A stretch of 64,000 nucleotides of DNA from Bosea sp. Tri-49 (GCF_003952665.1 NZ_CP017946.1:2356001-2420000), one strand, 5' to 3'; shown: positions 1 through 9,175, counted from the first letter of the stretch. Program-made: numbers and translations. Notes: generated by a model not told the origin, from the letters alone.

Positions 1-704
<704 letters not shown>

Positions 705-1124
705 ATGACCAGCGTCCCTGCCCCGATCTGGCTCTATGACGGTGTCTGTGTGCTCTGCTCCGGCGGCGTGCGCTACACCTTGCGGCATGAGCGCGACCAC
801 AACATCCGCTTCGTCGCGATCCAATCGCGTGAGGGGCGTGAGTTAGCCCGGACTCAGGGCATCGATCCCGACGAGCCGGACAGCTTCCTCTTCATCGAGG
901 ACGGCAAGGCGCTCGCCAAATCCGACGGGGTGCTCGCCCTGACCCAGCACCTGAACGGACCGGCCCGCCTGCTGCTCCTCGGCCGGGCGCTGCCAAAGCG
1001 CTGGCGCGACTGGCTCTATGACCGCGTCGCCCGCAACCGCTACCGGCTCTTCGGCAAGAAGGACAGCTGCGAGATCCCGGATCCGGCGACGCGGCACCGC
1101 TTCACCTTGCCGGACGGCTCATGA
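705..1124 (+). CDS. DCC-family thiol-disulfide oxidoreductase-like protein (DUF393)
   Basis: 139 residues, the usual size of this family. The N-terminus carries the hallmark YDGVCVLC, with the CxxC pair at Cys15 and Cys18 following the Asp-Gly that names the group. Family members have a thioredoxin-like fold and are predicted redox proteins; no substrate is established. A GAGG sits five bases before the ATG. The stop overlaps the start of the next gene (ATGA), so the two are probably translationally coupled, which suggests a functional link with the downstream reductase, though none is documented to my knowledge. Confidence 0.85.
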   Translation: MTSVPAPIWLYDGVCVLCSGGVRYTLRHERDHNIRFVAIQSREGRELARTQGIDPDEPDSFLFIEDGKALAKSDGVLALTQHLNGPARLLLLGRALPKRWRDWLYDRVARNRYRLFGKKDSCEIPDPATRHRFTLPDGS

Positions 1125-2800
1125 AGCGCGTCGTGCTGATCGGCGCGACCGGCGTCTTCGGCCGGCGGCTGGCGCGCCATCTCTCGCGCATGGACGGCCT
1201 CGATCTGGTGCTGACCTCGCGCAGCGCCGACAAGGCCGAAGCCCTGGCGAAGGAGCTGGCGAGCGAGGCGAACGTGCCGGTGAGCGGCATCGCCTTCGAC
1301 CGCGACAGGGAACTCGTGGCCGCGCTCGCCGCGCTGCAGCCCTGGCTGGTGATCGATGCCTCGGGGCCGTTCCAGCAGCAGGGCTACGAAGTTCCGACGG
1401 CGGCGCTCCTGCTCGGCGCCCATGTCGTCGACCTCGCCGATGCGCGCGACTATCTCACCGGTTACGGACTGCAGCTGGATGAGCTCGCGCGGCAGCATGG
1501 CCTCGTCGCGCTAGCCGGCGCGAGCTCGACGCCGGCGCTCTCGGCCGCGGCGGCACGGGAACTCAGCGAAGGCTGGCAGCGGCTCGATACGGTCGACATC
1601 GCGATCACGCCGGGCGGACGCAGCGAGGTCGGACCAGCAGTCATCGCTGCCGTTCTCAGCTATGCCGGCAAGCCGGTACCGATCTGGCGCGAAGGCGAAT
1701 TGCAGACGACGCCCGGCTGGGAGACCGGAGAAGTCATCGACATGCCGGGCCTGGGCCTGCGGCGGGTCGCACCGGTCGAGACCGTCGATGCCGAGACGCT
1801 CGGTACCGGCCTCGCCGTTCATTCCCGCGTGAGCTTCTCCGCCGGGCTTGAAGCCGGCATCGAACAATGGGGGCTGGCGCTGCTCGGCTGGCTGCGCCGC
1901 CGTGGCTGGGTCGCCGATCTCGCGCCGCTGGTGCCTTATCTCGTCAGGGCGCGCCGGATCACCCGCCTCTGGACTTCAGATCGCGGCGGCATGCGGGTCG
2001 CGATCTCCGGCATCGACGCCAAGGGGCGGCCGCGCCGAGCCTATTGGTCGCTACTGGCGGAGAATGATGACGGCCCACAAGTGCCGACGCTCGCAGCCGC
2101 GGCAGCGGTGCGTGCCCTGCTCGCTGATGGCATCGCGCCCAGCGCTCGCTCGGCGGCCGAAGCGTTGGACCTCGCCATGATCGAGGCCGAGATGGCGCCT
2201 TATGTGATCAGCACCAGCCAGGACGAGTGCGGCGCCGGCCCTGCCCTGTTCGAGACCGTATTCGGGGCAGAAGCGTACTCCGGCATGCCGGCAGCGATCC
2301 GCGCCTTCCACTCCGTCAATGCAGAACCGGTCTGGCGAGGCCGGGCTGACGTCGCGCGCGGCGAGGGGGCGATGATCGGCCTGCTCTGCCGGTGCTTCGG
2401 CCTGCCCGCCGCCGGCACCGAACTGCCCGTGACGGTCAGCGTCGCGCGCGGCGATTCGTTCGATGACAGCTCGGAAACCTGGACCCGCAACTTCGCTGGC
2501 CAGCGCTTCAGTTCGCACCTGAGCATGGATCGCGGCGAACTCCGCGAGGCCTTCGGACCGTTCTCGTTCACGCTGGCTGCCGAGGCGAGCCCGGATGGCC
2601 TTGCGCTGCCGATCGCGGCCTGGCGCGTCTTCGGCCTGCCGCTGCCGCGCTTCCTGATGCCATCAGCCGAGGCGCGCGAGATGGTTGACGCGGAGGGCCG
2701 CTTCCGCTTCGACGTGCGGCTCTCTTTGCCCTTCTTCGGCCTGCTGGCGCATTATCGCGGCTGGCTCAAACCTCGGGGACCAAGCGATGGATCAGGATAA
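1121..2800 (+). CDS. Saccharopine dehydrogenase-like NAD(P)-binding protein with C-terminal DUF4166
   Basis: 559 residues in two parts. Residues 1-120 form a Rossmann domain opening with VVLIGATGVFGRRLARHL, whose GxxGxxG binds NAD(P); this N-terminal region resembles the saccharopine-dehydrogenase/trans-acting enoyl reductase superfamily. The last 170 or so residues (from about IGLLCRCFGLPAAGTELPV) match the DUF4166 pattern. This two-domain arrangement is common in Alphaproteobacteria but its reaction is unknown. It overlaps the DCC gene by 4 bases at its start and the ureohydrolase by 14 bases at its end, so the three may be one transcription unit. Confidence 0.75.
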   Translation: MKRVVLIGATGVFGRRLARHLSRMDGLDLVLTSRSADKAEALAKELASEANVPVSGIAFDRDRELVAALAALQPWLVIDASGPFQQQGYEVPTAALLLGAHVVDLADARDYLTGYGLQLDELARQHGLVALAGASSTPALSAAAARELSEGWQRLDTVDIAITPGGRSEVGPAVIAAVLSYAGKPVPIWREGELQTTPGWETGEVIDMPGLGLRRVAPVETVDAETLGTGLAVHSRVSFSAGLEAGIEQWGLALLGWLRRRGWVADLAPLVPYLVRARRITRLWTSDRGGMRVAISGIDAKGRPRRAYWSLLAENDDGPQVPTLAAAAAVRALLADGIAPSARSAAEALDLAMIEAEMAPYVISTSQDECGAGPALFETVFGAEAYSGMPAAIRAFHSVNAEPVWRGRADVARGEGAMIGLLCRCFGLPAAGTELPVTVSVARGDSFDDSSETWTRNFAGQRFSSHLSMDRGELREAFGPFSFTLAAEASPDGLALPIAAWRVFGLPLPRFLMPSAEAREMVDAEGRFRFDVRLSLPFFGLLAHYRGWLKPRGPSDGSG

Positions 2801-3839
2801 GCTGGCAAAACTCAAGGCGCGCTATGCCGGGGCGAGCGGCGCCGACATCCATGATCCACGCTTCGCCAAGGTCGCGGCGGGGCAGTTCCAGGGCGATCGG
2901 CGCAAATGGCCGTTCTCGGATGTCGCGACCTTCATCAGCGCCCCCTATCGGCCGGATGCGCTGGGCAAGCCCGATCTCGGCGGGCTCGACGTCGCGATCA
3001 TCGGCCTGCCGATGGATCTCGGCGTCACCAACCGGGCCGGCACGCGGCTCGGCCCCCGCGCGGTGCGCTCCGTCGAGCGCATGGGACCGATGGACCATGT
3101 CAACGGCACCGCGCCCTTCAGCATGGTCAAGGCGGCCGATATCGGCGACGTGCCGTTCCGCTCGCGCTATTCGCTGGAGAGCTGCCATGAGGACATCGAG
3201 GCAACCTTCAAGCAGATCGTGAAGGCTGGCGTCTCGACGCTCGCAGTCGGCGGCGACCATTCGATCACCTATCCGATCCTCAAGGCGGTTGGCGAAAAGC
3301 GCCCGGTCGGCATGGTCCATATCGACGCGCATTGCGACACGTCCGGGCCCTATGAGGGCTCGAAATTCCACCATGGCGGCCCCTTCCGCCAAGCGGTGCT
3401 CGACGGCGTGCTCGATCCTGAGCGCGTCATCCAGATCGGCATCCGCGGCGGCGCCGAATATCTCTGGGAGTTCTCCTATGAGTCCGGCATGACCGTGATC
3501 CATGCCGACGAGGTCGACCGGATGGGCCTAGACGCCGTCATCGCCAAGGCGCTCGCCGTGATCGGCGACGGACCCACCTATGTCTCCTTCGACGTCGATT
3601 CGCTCGATCCGGCCTTCGCGCCCGGCACCGGCACGCCGGAGGTCGGCGGCCTGACCCCGCGCGAGGCGCTCGCCATCCTGCGCGGCCTGAAAGGGCGTAA
3701 CATCGTCGCCGCCGACGTGGTCGAGGTCGCGCCGCAATACGACGCAACCAGCAACACCGCGCAATGCGCGGCGCAGGTGCTGTTCCTCGAGCTCTGCCTG
3801 ATCGCCGAGGCCCGTGCCGCCGGCAAGGGCAGGCCGTGA
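2787..3839 (+). CDS. speB: Agmatinase/ureohydrolase family enzyme
   Basis: 350-residue manganese ureohydrolase. The metal-binding motifs are intact: GGDHS (His158), DAHCD (Asp180, His182, Asp184) and SFDVDSLDP (Asp269, Asp271). Such enzymes split agmatine, guanidinobutyrate, guanidinopropionate or proclavaminate into urea plus an amine; the sequence clearly belongs to the agmatinase branch but I cannot fix the substrate. I chose ATG 2787 (MDQDKLAKLK) because the longer reading frame upstream lies inside the previous gene. The next gene, an Lrp-type regulator, overlaps its stop as GTGA, suggesting co-expression with its own regulator. With ornithine cyclodeaminase and ornithine aminotransferase nearby, an arginine-derived substrate is likely. 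Confidence 0.85.
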   Translation: MDQDKLAKLKARYAGASGADIHDPRFAKVAAGQFQGDRRKWPFSDVATFISAPYRPDALGKPDLGGLDVAIIGLPMDLGVTNRAGTRLGPRAVRSVERMGPMDHVNGTAPFSMVKAADIGDVPFRSRYSLESCHEDIEATFKQIVKAGVSTLAVGGDHSITYPILKAVGEKRPVGMVHIDAHCDTSGPYEGSKFHHGGPFRQAVLDGVLDPERVIQIGIRGGAEYLWEFSYESGMTVIHADEVDRMGLDAVIAKALAVIGDGPTYVSFDVDSLDPAFAPGTGTPEVGGLTPREALAILRGLKGRNIVAADVVEVAPQYDATSNTAQCAAQVLFLELCLIAEARAAGKGRP

Positions 3840-4321
3840 AGCGCAAGGCGCTCCAGCTCGACGCGATCGATCGCCAGATCATCGCGATCCTGCGGGCGGA
3901 GGGCCGGATCACCAACCAGGCCTTGTCGGAACGGGTCGGGCTCTCGGCCCGGCCCTGCCTGGAGCGGATGCGCCGGCTCGAAGCCTCCGGGCTGATCGCC
4001 GGCTATGGCGCGCGGCTCTCGCCCGAGCTCGCCGGCCACGCCATCATCGCCTTCGCCCAGATCTCGCTGCGCGACCATTCGGTCGGCCGGCGCGAGCGAG
4101 TCGAGAAGGTGCTGCGCGCCTGTCCGGACGTGGTCGAACTCCTGGTGATCAGCGGTGATGCCGACTATCTCGCGCGCATCGTCGCCAATTCGCTCGCCGC
4201 CTATGAGGAGCTGACCGGCGCCTGGCTCGCCGACAACCAGCTCGGCATCGCCCGGATCGCGACCACTTTCGCGCTCAAGGCGCTGAAGGATTTCGAGGGC
4301 TATCCGCTACTCGAAGACTAG
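3836..4321 (+). CDS. Lrp/AsnC family transcriptional regulator
   Basis: 161 residues if translated from the GTG at 3836, which overlaps the ureohydrolase stop codon. Residues 1-60 are the AsnC-type winged helix (LDAIDRQIIAILRAEGRITN, then LSERVGLSARPCLERMRRLE). The rest is the ligand-sensing RAM/ACT-like domain with the typical VELLVISGDADYLARIVA strand. Family members sense amino acids and control their metabolism. Being coupled to the ureohydrolase it probably regulates that operon. Reading frames beginning further upstream lie within the ureohydrolase and lack family homology. Confidence 0.9.
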   Translation: MKRKALQLDAIDRQIIAILRAEGRITNQALSERVGLSARPCLERMRRLEASGLIAGYGARLSPELAGHAIIAFAQISLRDHSVGRRERVEKVLRACPDVVELLVISGDADYLARIVANSLAAYEELTGAWLADNQLGIARIATTFALKALKDFEGYPLLED

Positions 4322-4328
4322 GCCGGCA

Positions 4329-4790
4329 TCACAGCGGCAGCAGCGCGTCGGGCTTCACATCGCCGATCGAGGCGTAGCTGTGCGTTTCCCTCACTCCGGG
4401 AAGCGGCAGGATGACCCGCTGCAGGAATTCCTGGAACGTCGCCATGTCGGCGATCCGGGCTTTGACCAGATAGTCGAAACCGCCGATCACCATGTGGCAT
4501 TCGACGATTTCGGGAGCCTTCGCGACAGCCTCGGCAAAACGGTCGAAGACATGCGGGGCGGTGTGATCGAGCCTGACCTCGATGAAGACCAGCGTGCCGC
4601 GCCCGATCTTCGAGGGCTCGAGCACGGCGCGGACCGCGCGGATGAAGCCCTCGCTGAACAGGCGCTTGATCCGCTGCGACGCCCCCGTCGGCGACAGCCC
4701 GACGCGTTGGGCGAGATCGAGCACGGTGCGTCGGCCATCTTCCTGCAACAGCCCGAGCAGCAGCCGGTCGACGCGGTCAAGGTCGCTCAT
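4329..4790 (-). CDS. Lrp/AsnC family transcriptional regulator, divergent from ornithine cyclodeaminase
   Basis: 153 residues from MSDLDRVDRLLLGLLQEDGR. Residues 1-60 are the winged helix (LDLAQRVGLSPTGASQRIKRL) and the remainder the RAM domain (ECHMVIGGFDYLVKARIADM). It faces the ornithine cyclodeaminase gene across a 139-bp gap that holds a 15-bp palindrome, the normal arrangement for an Lrp-type local regulator that controls its neighbour and itself. It converges on the other Lrp gene, with only 7 bases between them. The two are different branches rather than a recent duplication. An in-frame start 14 codons upstream (base 4832) is possible but would put the protein start across the palindrome. 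Confidence 0.88.
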   Translation of the reverse strand: MSDLDRVDRLLLGLLQEDGRRTVLDLAQRVGLSPTGASQRIKRLFSEGFIRAVRAVLEPSKIGRGTLVFIEVRLDHTAPHVFDRFAEAVAKAPEIVECHMVIGGFDYLVKARIADMATFQEFLQRVILPLPGVRETHSYASIGDVKPDALLPL

Positions 4791-4819
4791 TTCGAATTCA
4801 CACTTTGATGGGTTATTGC

Positions 4820-4834
4820 GCGTGATAATCACGC
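4820..4834. promoter_or_regulatory. Perfect palindrome GCGTGATAATCACGC, candidate Lrp-type operator
   Basis: Two 7-bp arms around one central base, in the gap between the divergent Lrp regulator and ornithine cyclodeaminase. Length and AT-rich centre fit Lrp/AsnC operators. Binding is inferred, not shown. Confidence 0.55.
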
Positions 4835-4929
4835 AAGACGAGCGAAATCAGCATATTTCATCACACCAGATCGCCGCAATACCGTCTGAAGGGCACTCAC
4901 CGCCAGGACGACCAAAGGCGATCGACATC

Positions 4930-5922
4930 ATGGACAGCATACATCCTGCATCGAGCAATCACACGAAGGGTGAGGTCACGATTCTTTCGCTGAGTGAAGC
5001 GGACGTCAGAAACTGTATCGACCTGCGCAAGCTGCTGGACGCGCTGGCGGAGGGCTTCAAGGCCCTTGCCGACGGGCGCGTCGTCATTCCAGCGCGACCA
5101 CAGCTCGATATTCCGGATGCAGGCTATTCGCTGGCGATGCCGGCCTGGATGGCGGGCATGCATCTGACGGTAAAACTGGTCAACGTCTTCGAAGGCAACA
5201 TTGCCCGGGGCATCCCGAGCCATCTCGCGACGATCCATCTCTTCGATCCGGAGACGGGAATGCCCGTCTGCATCATGGACGGCACCTACATCACGGCCGT
5301 CCGCACCTCCGGCTCGGCGGTCCTCTCGGTGCGGGAGCTCGCCAGGCCCAATGCCAGGATCGCGACCGTGGTGGGCGCCGGCGTCCAAGCCAGCCAGCAC
5401 CTCAACCTGCTGCCGCTCGTTCGCGATTTCGCGGAGATTCGGGTGTTCTCGAAGAACCTCGCCGATGCGCAGGCGCTGGCTTCACGTCACCCCGGCGTCA
5501 CCGCCGTTGCGGATATCGAGACCGCGGTGCGCTCTTCGGATGTGGTCTGCCTCGCGACACACTCCTATGTCCCCGCGATATCCGCCGACTGGGTTCAACC
5601 GGGAACGCATGTGTCCTCGGTCGGCGTCGCGCCGCCCGGCGGCGAGCTGCCGATCGATCTGATCGCGCGCGGCAGCCTCTTCGTCGAGGCGCGGGAGGCC
5701 TTCGCGCCGACACCGGTAGGCTGCTGCGAACTGGCCGGTATCGACCCCGAGTCCGGCACCGACCTTGGCGTGATGCTGCTGGGGCGGCGGCCGGGACGGA
5801 CATCGGAACGGCAGATCACCATGTACAAGGCCATGGGCGTCGCCATGGAAGACATGGTGGCAGCCGATCTCGCCTATCGCGAAGCCAGACGGCAGGGTGT
5901 GGGCCGGACTGTCTTGCTTTAA
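4930..5922 (+). CDS. Ornithine cyclodeaminase/mu-crystallin family protein
   Basis: 330 residues, normal for the family. Features seen: the substrate-binding N-terminal dimer domain with LTVKLVNVFEGN and DGTYITAVRTSGSAV (the Lys and Arg that bind the carboxylate), then a Rossmann domain with TVVGAGVQASQHL for NAD. Ornithine cyclodeaminase turns L-ornithine directly into L-proline plus ammonia; relatives reduce imino acids or act on alanine, so specificity is inferred. The divergent Lrp-type regulator and the nearby ureohydrolase and ornithine aminotransferase support a role in arginine/ornithine breakdown. Start is the ATG at 4930 (MDSIHPASSNH); the frame extends upstream through the regulator gene but without homology. 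Confidence 0.82.
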   Translation: MDSIHPASSNHTKGEVTILSLSEADVRNCIDLRKLLDALAEGFKALADGRVVIPARPQLDIPDAGYSLAMPAWMAGMHLTVKLVNVFEGNIARGIPSHLATIHLFDPETGMPVCIMDGTYITAVRTSGSAVLSVRELARPNARIATVVGAGVQASQHLNLLPLVRDFAEIRVFSKNLADAQALASRHPGVTAVADIETAVRSSDVVCLATHSYVPAISADWVQPGTHVSSVGVAPPGGELPIDLIARGSLFVEAREAFAPTPVGCCELAGIDPESGTDLGVMLLGRRPGRTSERQITMYKAMGVAMEDMVAADLAYREARRQGVGRTVLL

Positions 5923-5941
5923 AGCCCTTACGACTTGACAG

Positions 5942-5970
5942 GAGCCATGCACCATCAGCATGGCTCTTCT
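5942..5970 (+). terminator. Hairpin after ornithine cyclodeaminase
   Basis: GAGCCATGC and GCATGGCTC form a perfect 9-bp stem around a 7-base loop, followed by TTCT, 19 bases past the stop. Likely a Rho-independent terminator with a short U tract. Confidence 0.55.
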
Positions 5971-6087
5971 GCTCGCGCCGAGTTGAGCGAGCGGAAGCTT
6001 GCGATTCACGCATGACATGGGCCATATGTTGCAGCGCAGCGCGCATGTCTGCGCGACAACATAAAACAATCCATCCGGACCATCGTC

Positions 6088-7317
6088 ATGAGCCTCTCGA
6101 GCACGGGAGACGCCTTCGCGCGCCCTGCCCGCTCCACCACCGCGCCGCGTGTCGGCCTTGTCCTGCTCGCTTTGGCGATGGGCGGCTTCGCCATCGGCAC
6201 GGCCGAGTTCGCGGTGATGAGCCTGCTGCCCTATTTCTCGGCCGGGCTCGGTGTCGACGAGCCGACGGCCGGGCATGTGATCAGCGCCTACGCGGCCGGC
6301 GTCGTCGTCGGCGCCCCGATCATCGCGGTGCTGGCGACCAAGCTCTCGCGCCGCACCTTGCTGATCGCGCTGATGGCGGCGTTCGCGCTCGGCAACGGAC
6401 TTTCCGCACTCGCCCCCAGCTATGGCTGGATGCTCCTGTTCCGCTTCCTCAGCGGGCTGCCGCACGGCGCCTATTTCGGCGTCGCGGCGCTGGTCGCGGC
6501 CTCGCTGGTGCCGGCGAACCGGCGGGCACTCGCCGTGGCGAGGGTGATGCTCGGGCTGACGATCGCAACAATCCTCGGCGTACCGCTGGCGAACTGGCTT
6601 GGCCTGGTGCTCGGCTGGCGCTGGGGTTTTGGCGTCGTCACGGCGCTGGCGCTGACCACCGTGGTCCTGATCGCATTGTTCGCGCCGAAGGATCGGCCGC
6701 AACCCGGCGCCAGCGCCTTGCGCGAGCTCGGCGCGCTGCGCCATCGGCAGGTCTGGCTGACGCTCGCCATCGGCGCGGTCGGCTTCGGCGGTTTGTTCGC
6801 CGTCTATACCTATCTCGCCTCGACCTTGATCGAGGTGACGCAGGTCGCACCTTCGATGGTGCCAGTCGTGCTGGCGGTCTTCGGGCTCGGCCTGACCTTC
6901 GGCACGCTCGCAGCCGCCTGGCTGGCCGATCGGATGCCGATGGCCTCGATCGCTATCATCCTGATCTGGACCGCCGGCTCGCTGGCGCTCTTTCCCTTCG
7001 CCGCCGGCAATATCTGGGCGATCTCGGCCGTCGCCTTCATGATCGGCTGCGGCGGCGGGCTCGGTACGCCCTTGCAGACCCGGCTGATGGATGTCGCGCA
7101 GGACGCACAGACACTGGCGGCGGCGCTGAATCACAGCGCCTTCAACACCGCCAATGCGCTCGGCCCCTGGTTCGGCGGCATGGCGATCGCCGCCGGCTAT
7201 GGCTGGACCTCGACCGGCTGGGTCGGCGCTGGCCTGGCGCTCGCGGGCCTGGCGATCTGGCTGGTGACGCTGTGGGATGCGAGGGGCGGGCAACGGGCAG
7301 CCGTCGCCAGCGTCTGA
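6088..7317 (+). CDS. MFS transporter, DHA1 drug/sugar efflux type (AraJ-like)
   Basis: 409 residues with about twelve hydrophobic segments. The first helix region GFAIGTAEFAVMSLLPYFSA and the loop-2/3 motif after VISAYAAGVVVGAPIIAVLA followed by LSRRTLL are typical of the arabinose-efflux/chloramphenicol-resistance branch of the major facilitator superfamily, which exports small molecules with the proton gradient at the inner membrane. Substrate unknown. The TetR gene downstream runs towards it and ends 1 base away, but that regulator's operator lies on the other side, so control of this exporter by it is not evident. Confidence 0.85.
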   Translation: MSLSSTGDAFARPARSTTAPRVGLVLLALAMGGFAIGTAEFAVMSLLPYFSAGLGVDEPTAGHVISAYAAGVVVGAPIIAVLATKLSRRTLLIALMAAFALGNGLSALAPSYGWMLLFRFLSGLPHGAYFGVAALVAASLVPANRRALAVARVMLGLTIATILGVPLANWLGLVLGWRWGFGVVTALALTTVVLIALFAPKDRPQPGASALRELGALRHRQVWLTLAIGAVGFGGLFAVYTYLASTLIEVTQVAPSMVPVVLAVFGLGLTFGTLAAAWLADRMPMASIAIILIWTAGSLALFPFAAGNIWAISAVAFMIGCGGGLGTPLQTRLMDVAQDAQTLAAALNHSAFNTANALGPWFGGMAIAAGYGWTSTGWVGAGLALAGLAIWLVTLWDARGGQRAAVASV

Positions 7318-7318
7318 C

Positions 7319-7921
7319 TCAGCGCGGCGTCGGCGCCGCGATCAGCCGCATCGCGACCGGAATCGCGGCCTGGCCGGCCTCGAGCTGGTCGGTCAGCACA
7401 TGGAACCAGTTGAAGCCGAGATAGAGTGCGAGCCTGGCCTCGACCTCCTCGGCCGGGATATCGCCGCGCGCCACTGCAGCAGCGAAAAGGCCGCGGACAT
7501 CCCGCAAGCGCTCAGGCAGGAATTTCTCGCGCAGCGCTGCAAGCGCCTCGGGATCGCTTTGCGCCTCGGCCAGCAGCGCACGGAAGGTGCGCCCCGACGG
7601 GGTGCCGCACCAGAAACTCCATAGCGCGATGGTGTGATCGACGAGGTCCCGCGCGAGATCGTCCGTTGGCACTGCCCGGATGATCGCCTTCTCGGCGGCA
7701 TAGACTTCCATCAGCAGATCGGCGCGGTTCTTCCACCAGCGATAGATCGTCGGCTTGCCAGCCCCGGCGCGTCGCGAGACCGCGTCGATCGAGAAGCCGG
7801 CATAGCCCTCCTCCGCCAGCACGGCGCGTGCTGCGGCGAGGATCGCCGCTTGTGAGGCCGGATTGCGCTTCGCCCCGATCGAAGCGCGGCGCGGCGGTAT
7901 TGCGGCTTTCGTGGCCTTCAT
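7319..7921 (-). CDS. TetR/AcrR family transcriptional regulator
   Basis: 200 residues from MKATKAAIPPRRASIGAKRN; GGGAGG lies six bases before this ATG, whereas the frame's earlier Met codons have no such signal. The helix-turn-helix lies at about residues 22-65 (ILAAARAVLAEEGYAGFSID, then VSRRAGAGKPTIYRWWKNRA), very typical of TetR. The C-terminal ligand domain resembles the TetR_C group found with AcrR-like proteins. Its start faces the small membrane protein at 8079 across a gap holding a perfect 16-bp palindrome, so it most likely represses that pair and possibly itself. Confidence 0.92.
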   Translation of the reverse strand: MKATKAAIPPRRASIGAKRNPASQAAILAAARAVLAEEGYAGFSIDAVSRRAGAGKPTIYRWWKNRADLLMEVYAAEKAIIRAVPTDDLARDLVDHTIALWSFWCGTPSGRTFRALLAEAQSDPEALAALREKFLPERLRDVRGLFAAAVARGDIPAEEVEARLALYLGFNWFHVLTDQLEAGQAAIPVAMRLIAAPTPR

Positions 7922-8050
7922 GATCGCCTCCCTTCGGCTCGCCCCTGCGACAGCCCTTTCGGCACGCGCTGGCAGGCCTGTCCATTGCAAGCACGATCTT
8001 GCAGCAGGCGCCTTGATATCGAAACGATCCGTATCTATCAATTACAACGA

Positions 8051-8066
8051 AACGGAACGTTCCGTT
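8051..8066. promoter_or_regulatory. Perfect 16-bp palindrome AACGGAACGTTCCGTT, TetR operator candidate
   Basis: A gap-free inverted repeat in the divergent TetR/membrane-protein intergenic region, ending 12 bases before the chosen start at 8079. Sequences of the form GGAACGTTCC are frequent TetR-family operators. Position suggests it blocks transcription of the 8079-9034 pair. Confidence 0.75.
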
Positions 8067-8078
8067 ATGGAGATGATC

Positions 8079-8339
8079 ATGCCCCTGACTACCCCGGTTC
8101 GCTTTCTCGCCCATCTGCGCTTCCTGGGAACGCTGATGATCGGCGCCTATCTGCTGATCAACGCCCTGCTGCTGGCTCTGACTCCGCTGACCGGCGGCTG
8201 GCCGATCTGGTCCGTCACCGCCCTCGCCGTCCCGCCCATGGTGCTCGGCATGGTCTATCTGGTGATGCCTTTGGCGCGCCGCGCCATGGCCACCCCCGCG
8301 CGCCCGTTGGCAGCTTCCGGCGATGAGGCACGCTCGTGA
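8079..8339 (+). CDS. Small two-helix membrane protein (weakly DUF2798-like)
   Basis: 86 residues from the ATG at 8079 (MPLTTPVRFLAHLRFL), chosen because GGAG lies six bases upstream; two ATG codons at 8067 and 8073 are also in frame. Two hydrophobic segments are visible (about residues 13-32 and 43-62) followed by an Arg-rich tail (LARRAMATPARP), giving a hairpin membrane topology. The pattern W-aliphatic-AVPPMVL-MPLARR faintly recalls DUF2798 proteins, but I would not assign it. It lies under the TetR palindrome and overlaps the next gene at TGATG, so both are probably one TetR-controlled operon. Confidence 0.7.
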   Translation: MPLTTPVRFLAHLRFLGTLMIGAYLLINALLLALTPLTGGWPIWSVTALAVPPMVLGMVYLVMPLARRAMATPARPLAASGDEARS

Positions 8340-9034
8340 TGGCCGGCCTCCTCTCCACCTCGCTGCTGGCCGGCGCGATCGCGCTCCTTGTCTGCCAGCC
8401 GGCTGTCGCCGGCGATGTTGCCGCCGCGGCCTCGAAGACAGGAAACTTCATGACCACCGCAACTCTCGCTGCCCAACCCGTTGCCACGGCCGTCAGCGCG
8501 TTCTTGCCGGCCGGCCATATCGAGATTGCCCGGGGCCCCGTCACGGTCGACGGCGAGCGGGCCGAGCTTGTCCGCTATCGGCGGAGCGATGGCCGCAACG
8601 CTGCCCTCGGCGGCGAGCATTTCAGCACGGTCATAGCCGAGAACGGCCGCCTGAAAGGCTTTACTCGCATGGACCTCGACCTGGTCGGCGGCCAGCTCCC
8701 CTCGCGGAAGGAAACGCAAGCCATCGCCATGGACTTCCTGCGTGCGGCGGCGCCCGATCTGCTGCCGGCGCTTGAGATCAGCTGGATCGAGCCGCATGAC
8801 GAACCGCTTCGCGCCACCCGCAACGGGAGGACCGAAGACCTGACGCTCACCGGCATGAAGGTGAAGATGCGCAACAAGGCCGATGGGCGCTGGATGTGGG
8901 TCATCGTCGGAACCGACCGAAAGGTCCTGGTGTTCGAGCGCGATATCGTCTGGGTGACGTTCCCCGGCCACCGCAAGACCGAAAAATGGCTGCACGATGC
9001 CTGGCTCGCCGAGAACGGCGTCAGCCTGCTCTGA
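8339..9034 (+). CDS. Hypothetical secreted protein
   Basis: 231 residues. The first 25 (MAGLLSTSLLAGAIALLVCQ, then PAVAG) look like a Sec signal peptide, so the product is probably periplasmic. The remainder is a soluble mixed alpha/beta domain with HIEIARGPVTVDGERAELVR and a C-terminal WMWVIVGTDRKVLVFERDI segment; I do not recognise the family. The start overlaps the preceding membrane-protein stop (TGATG; a GTG one codon earlier is an alternative). Shared TetR control suggests that membrane protein and secreted protein act together, for example in an envelope response to the TetR ligand, but nothing direct supports this. Confidence 0.65.
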   Translation: MAGLLSTSLLAGAIALLVCQPAVAGDVAAAASKTGNFMTTATLAAQPVATAVSAFLPAGHIEIARGPVTVDGERAELVRYRRSDGRNAALGGEHFSTVIAENGRLKGFTRMDLDLVGGQLPSRKETQAIAMDFLRAAAPDLLPALEISWIEPHDEPLRATRNGRTEDLTLTGMKVKMRNKADGRWMWVIVGTDRKVLVFERDIVWVTFPGHRKTEKWLHDAWLAENGVSLL

Positions 9035-9070
9035 GCCATATCGGTATACGGCAACACTACTCAGCGCCGC

Positions 9071-9100
9071 CCGAATCTGTCGCAAACTCGACAGATTCGG
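9071..9100. terminator. Strong 12-bp hairpin between secreted protein and ornithine aminotransferase
   Basis: CCGAATCTGTCG and CGACAGATTCGG pair perfectly around a 6-base loop, 36 bases after one stop and 75 bases before the next start. There is no U tract, so it may be a terminator of the Rho-assisted kind, an mRNA-protecting stem, or a regulator site for rocD. Confidence 0.5.
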
Positions 9101-9175
9101 CTGCAGGAGCCGGCGCTTCCAGCCGACTCCGTCGCTTGAGCGCGCCTACCCTCGAAGAAACGAGGGAGAACCGCC

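Noticed and set aside
5482..7293. 603-codon open frame on the minus strand
   Set aside because: It lies opposite the conserved cyclodeaminase and MFS genes, is rich in Arg, Gln and Asp with no motif, and is the expected shadow frame of GC-rich coding DNA.
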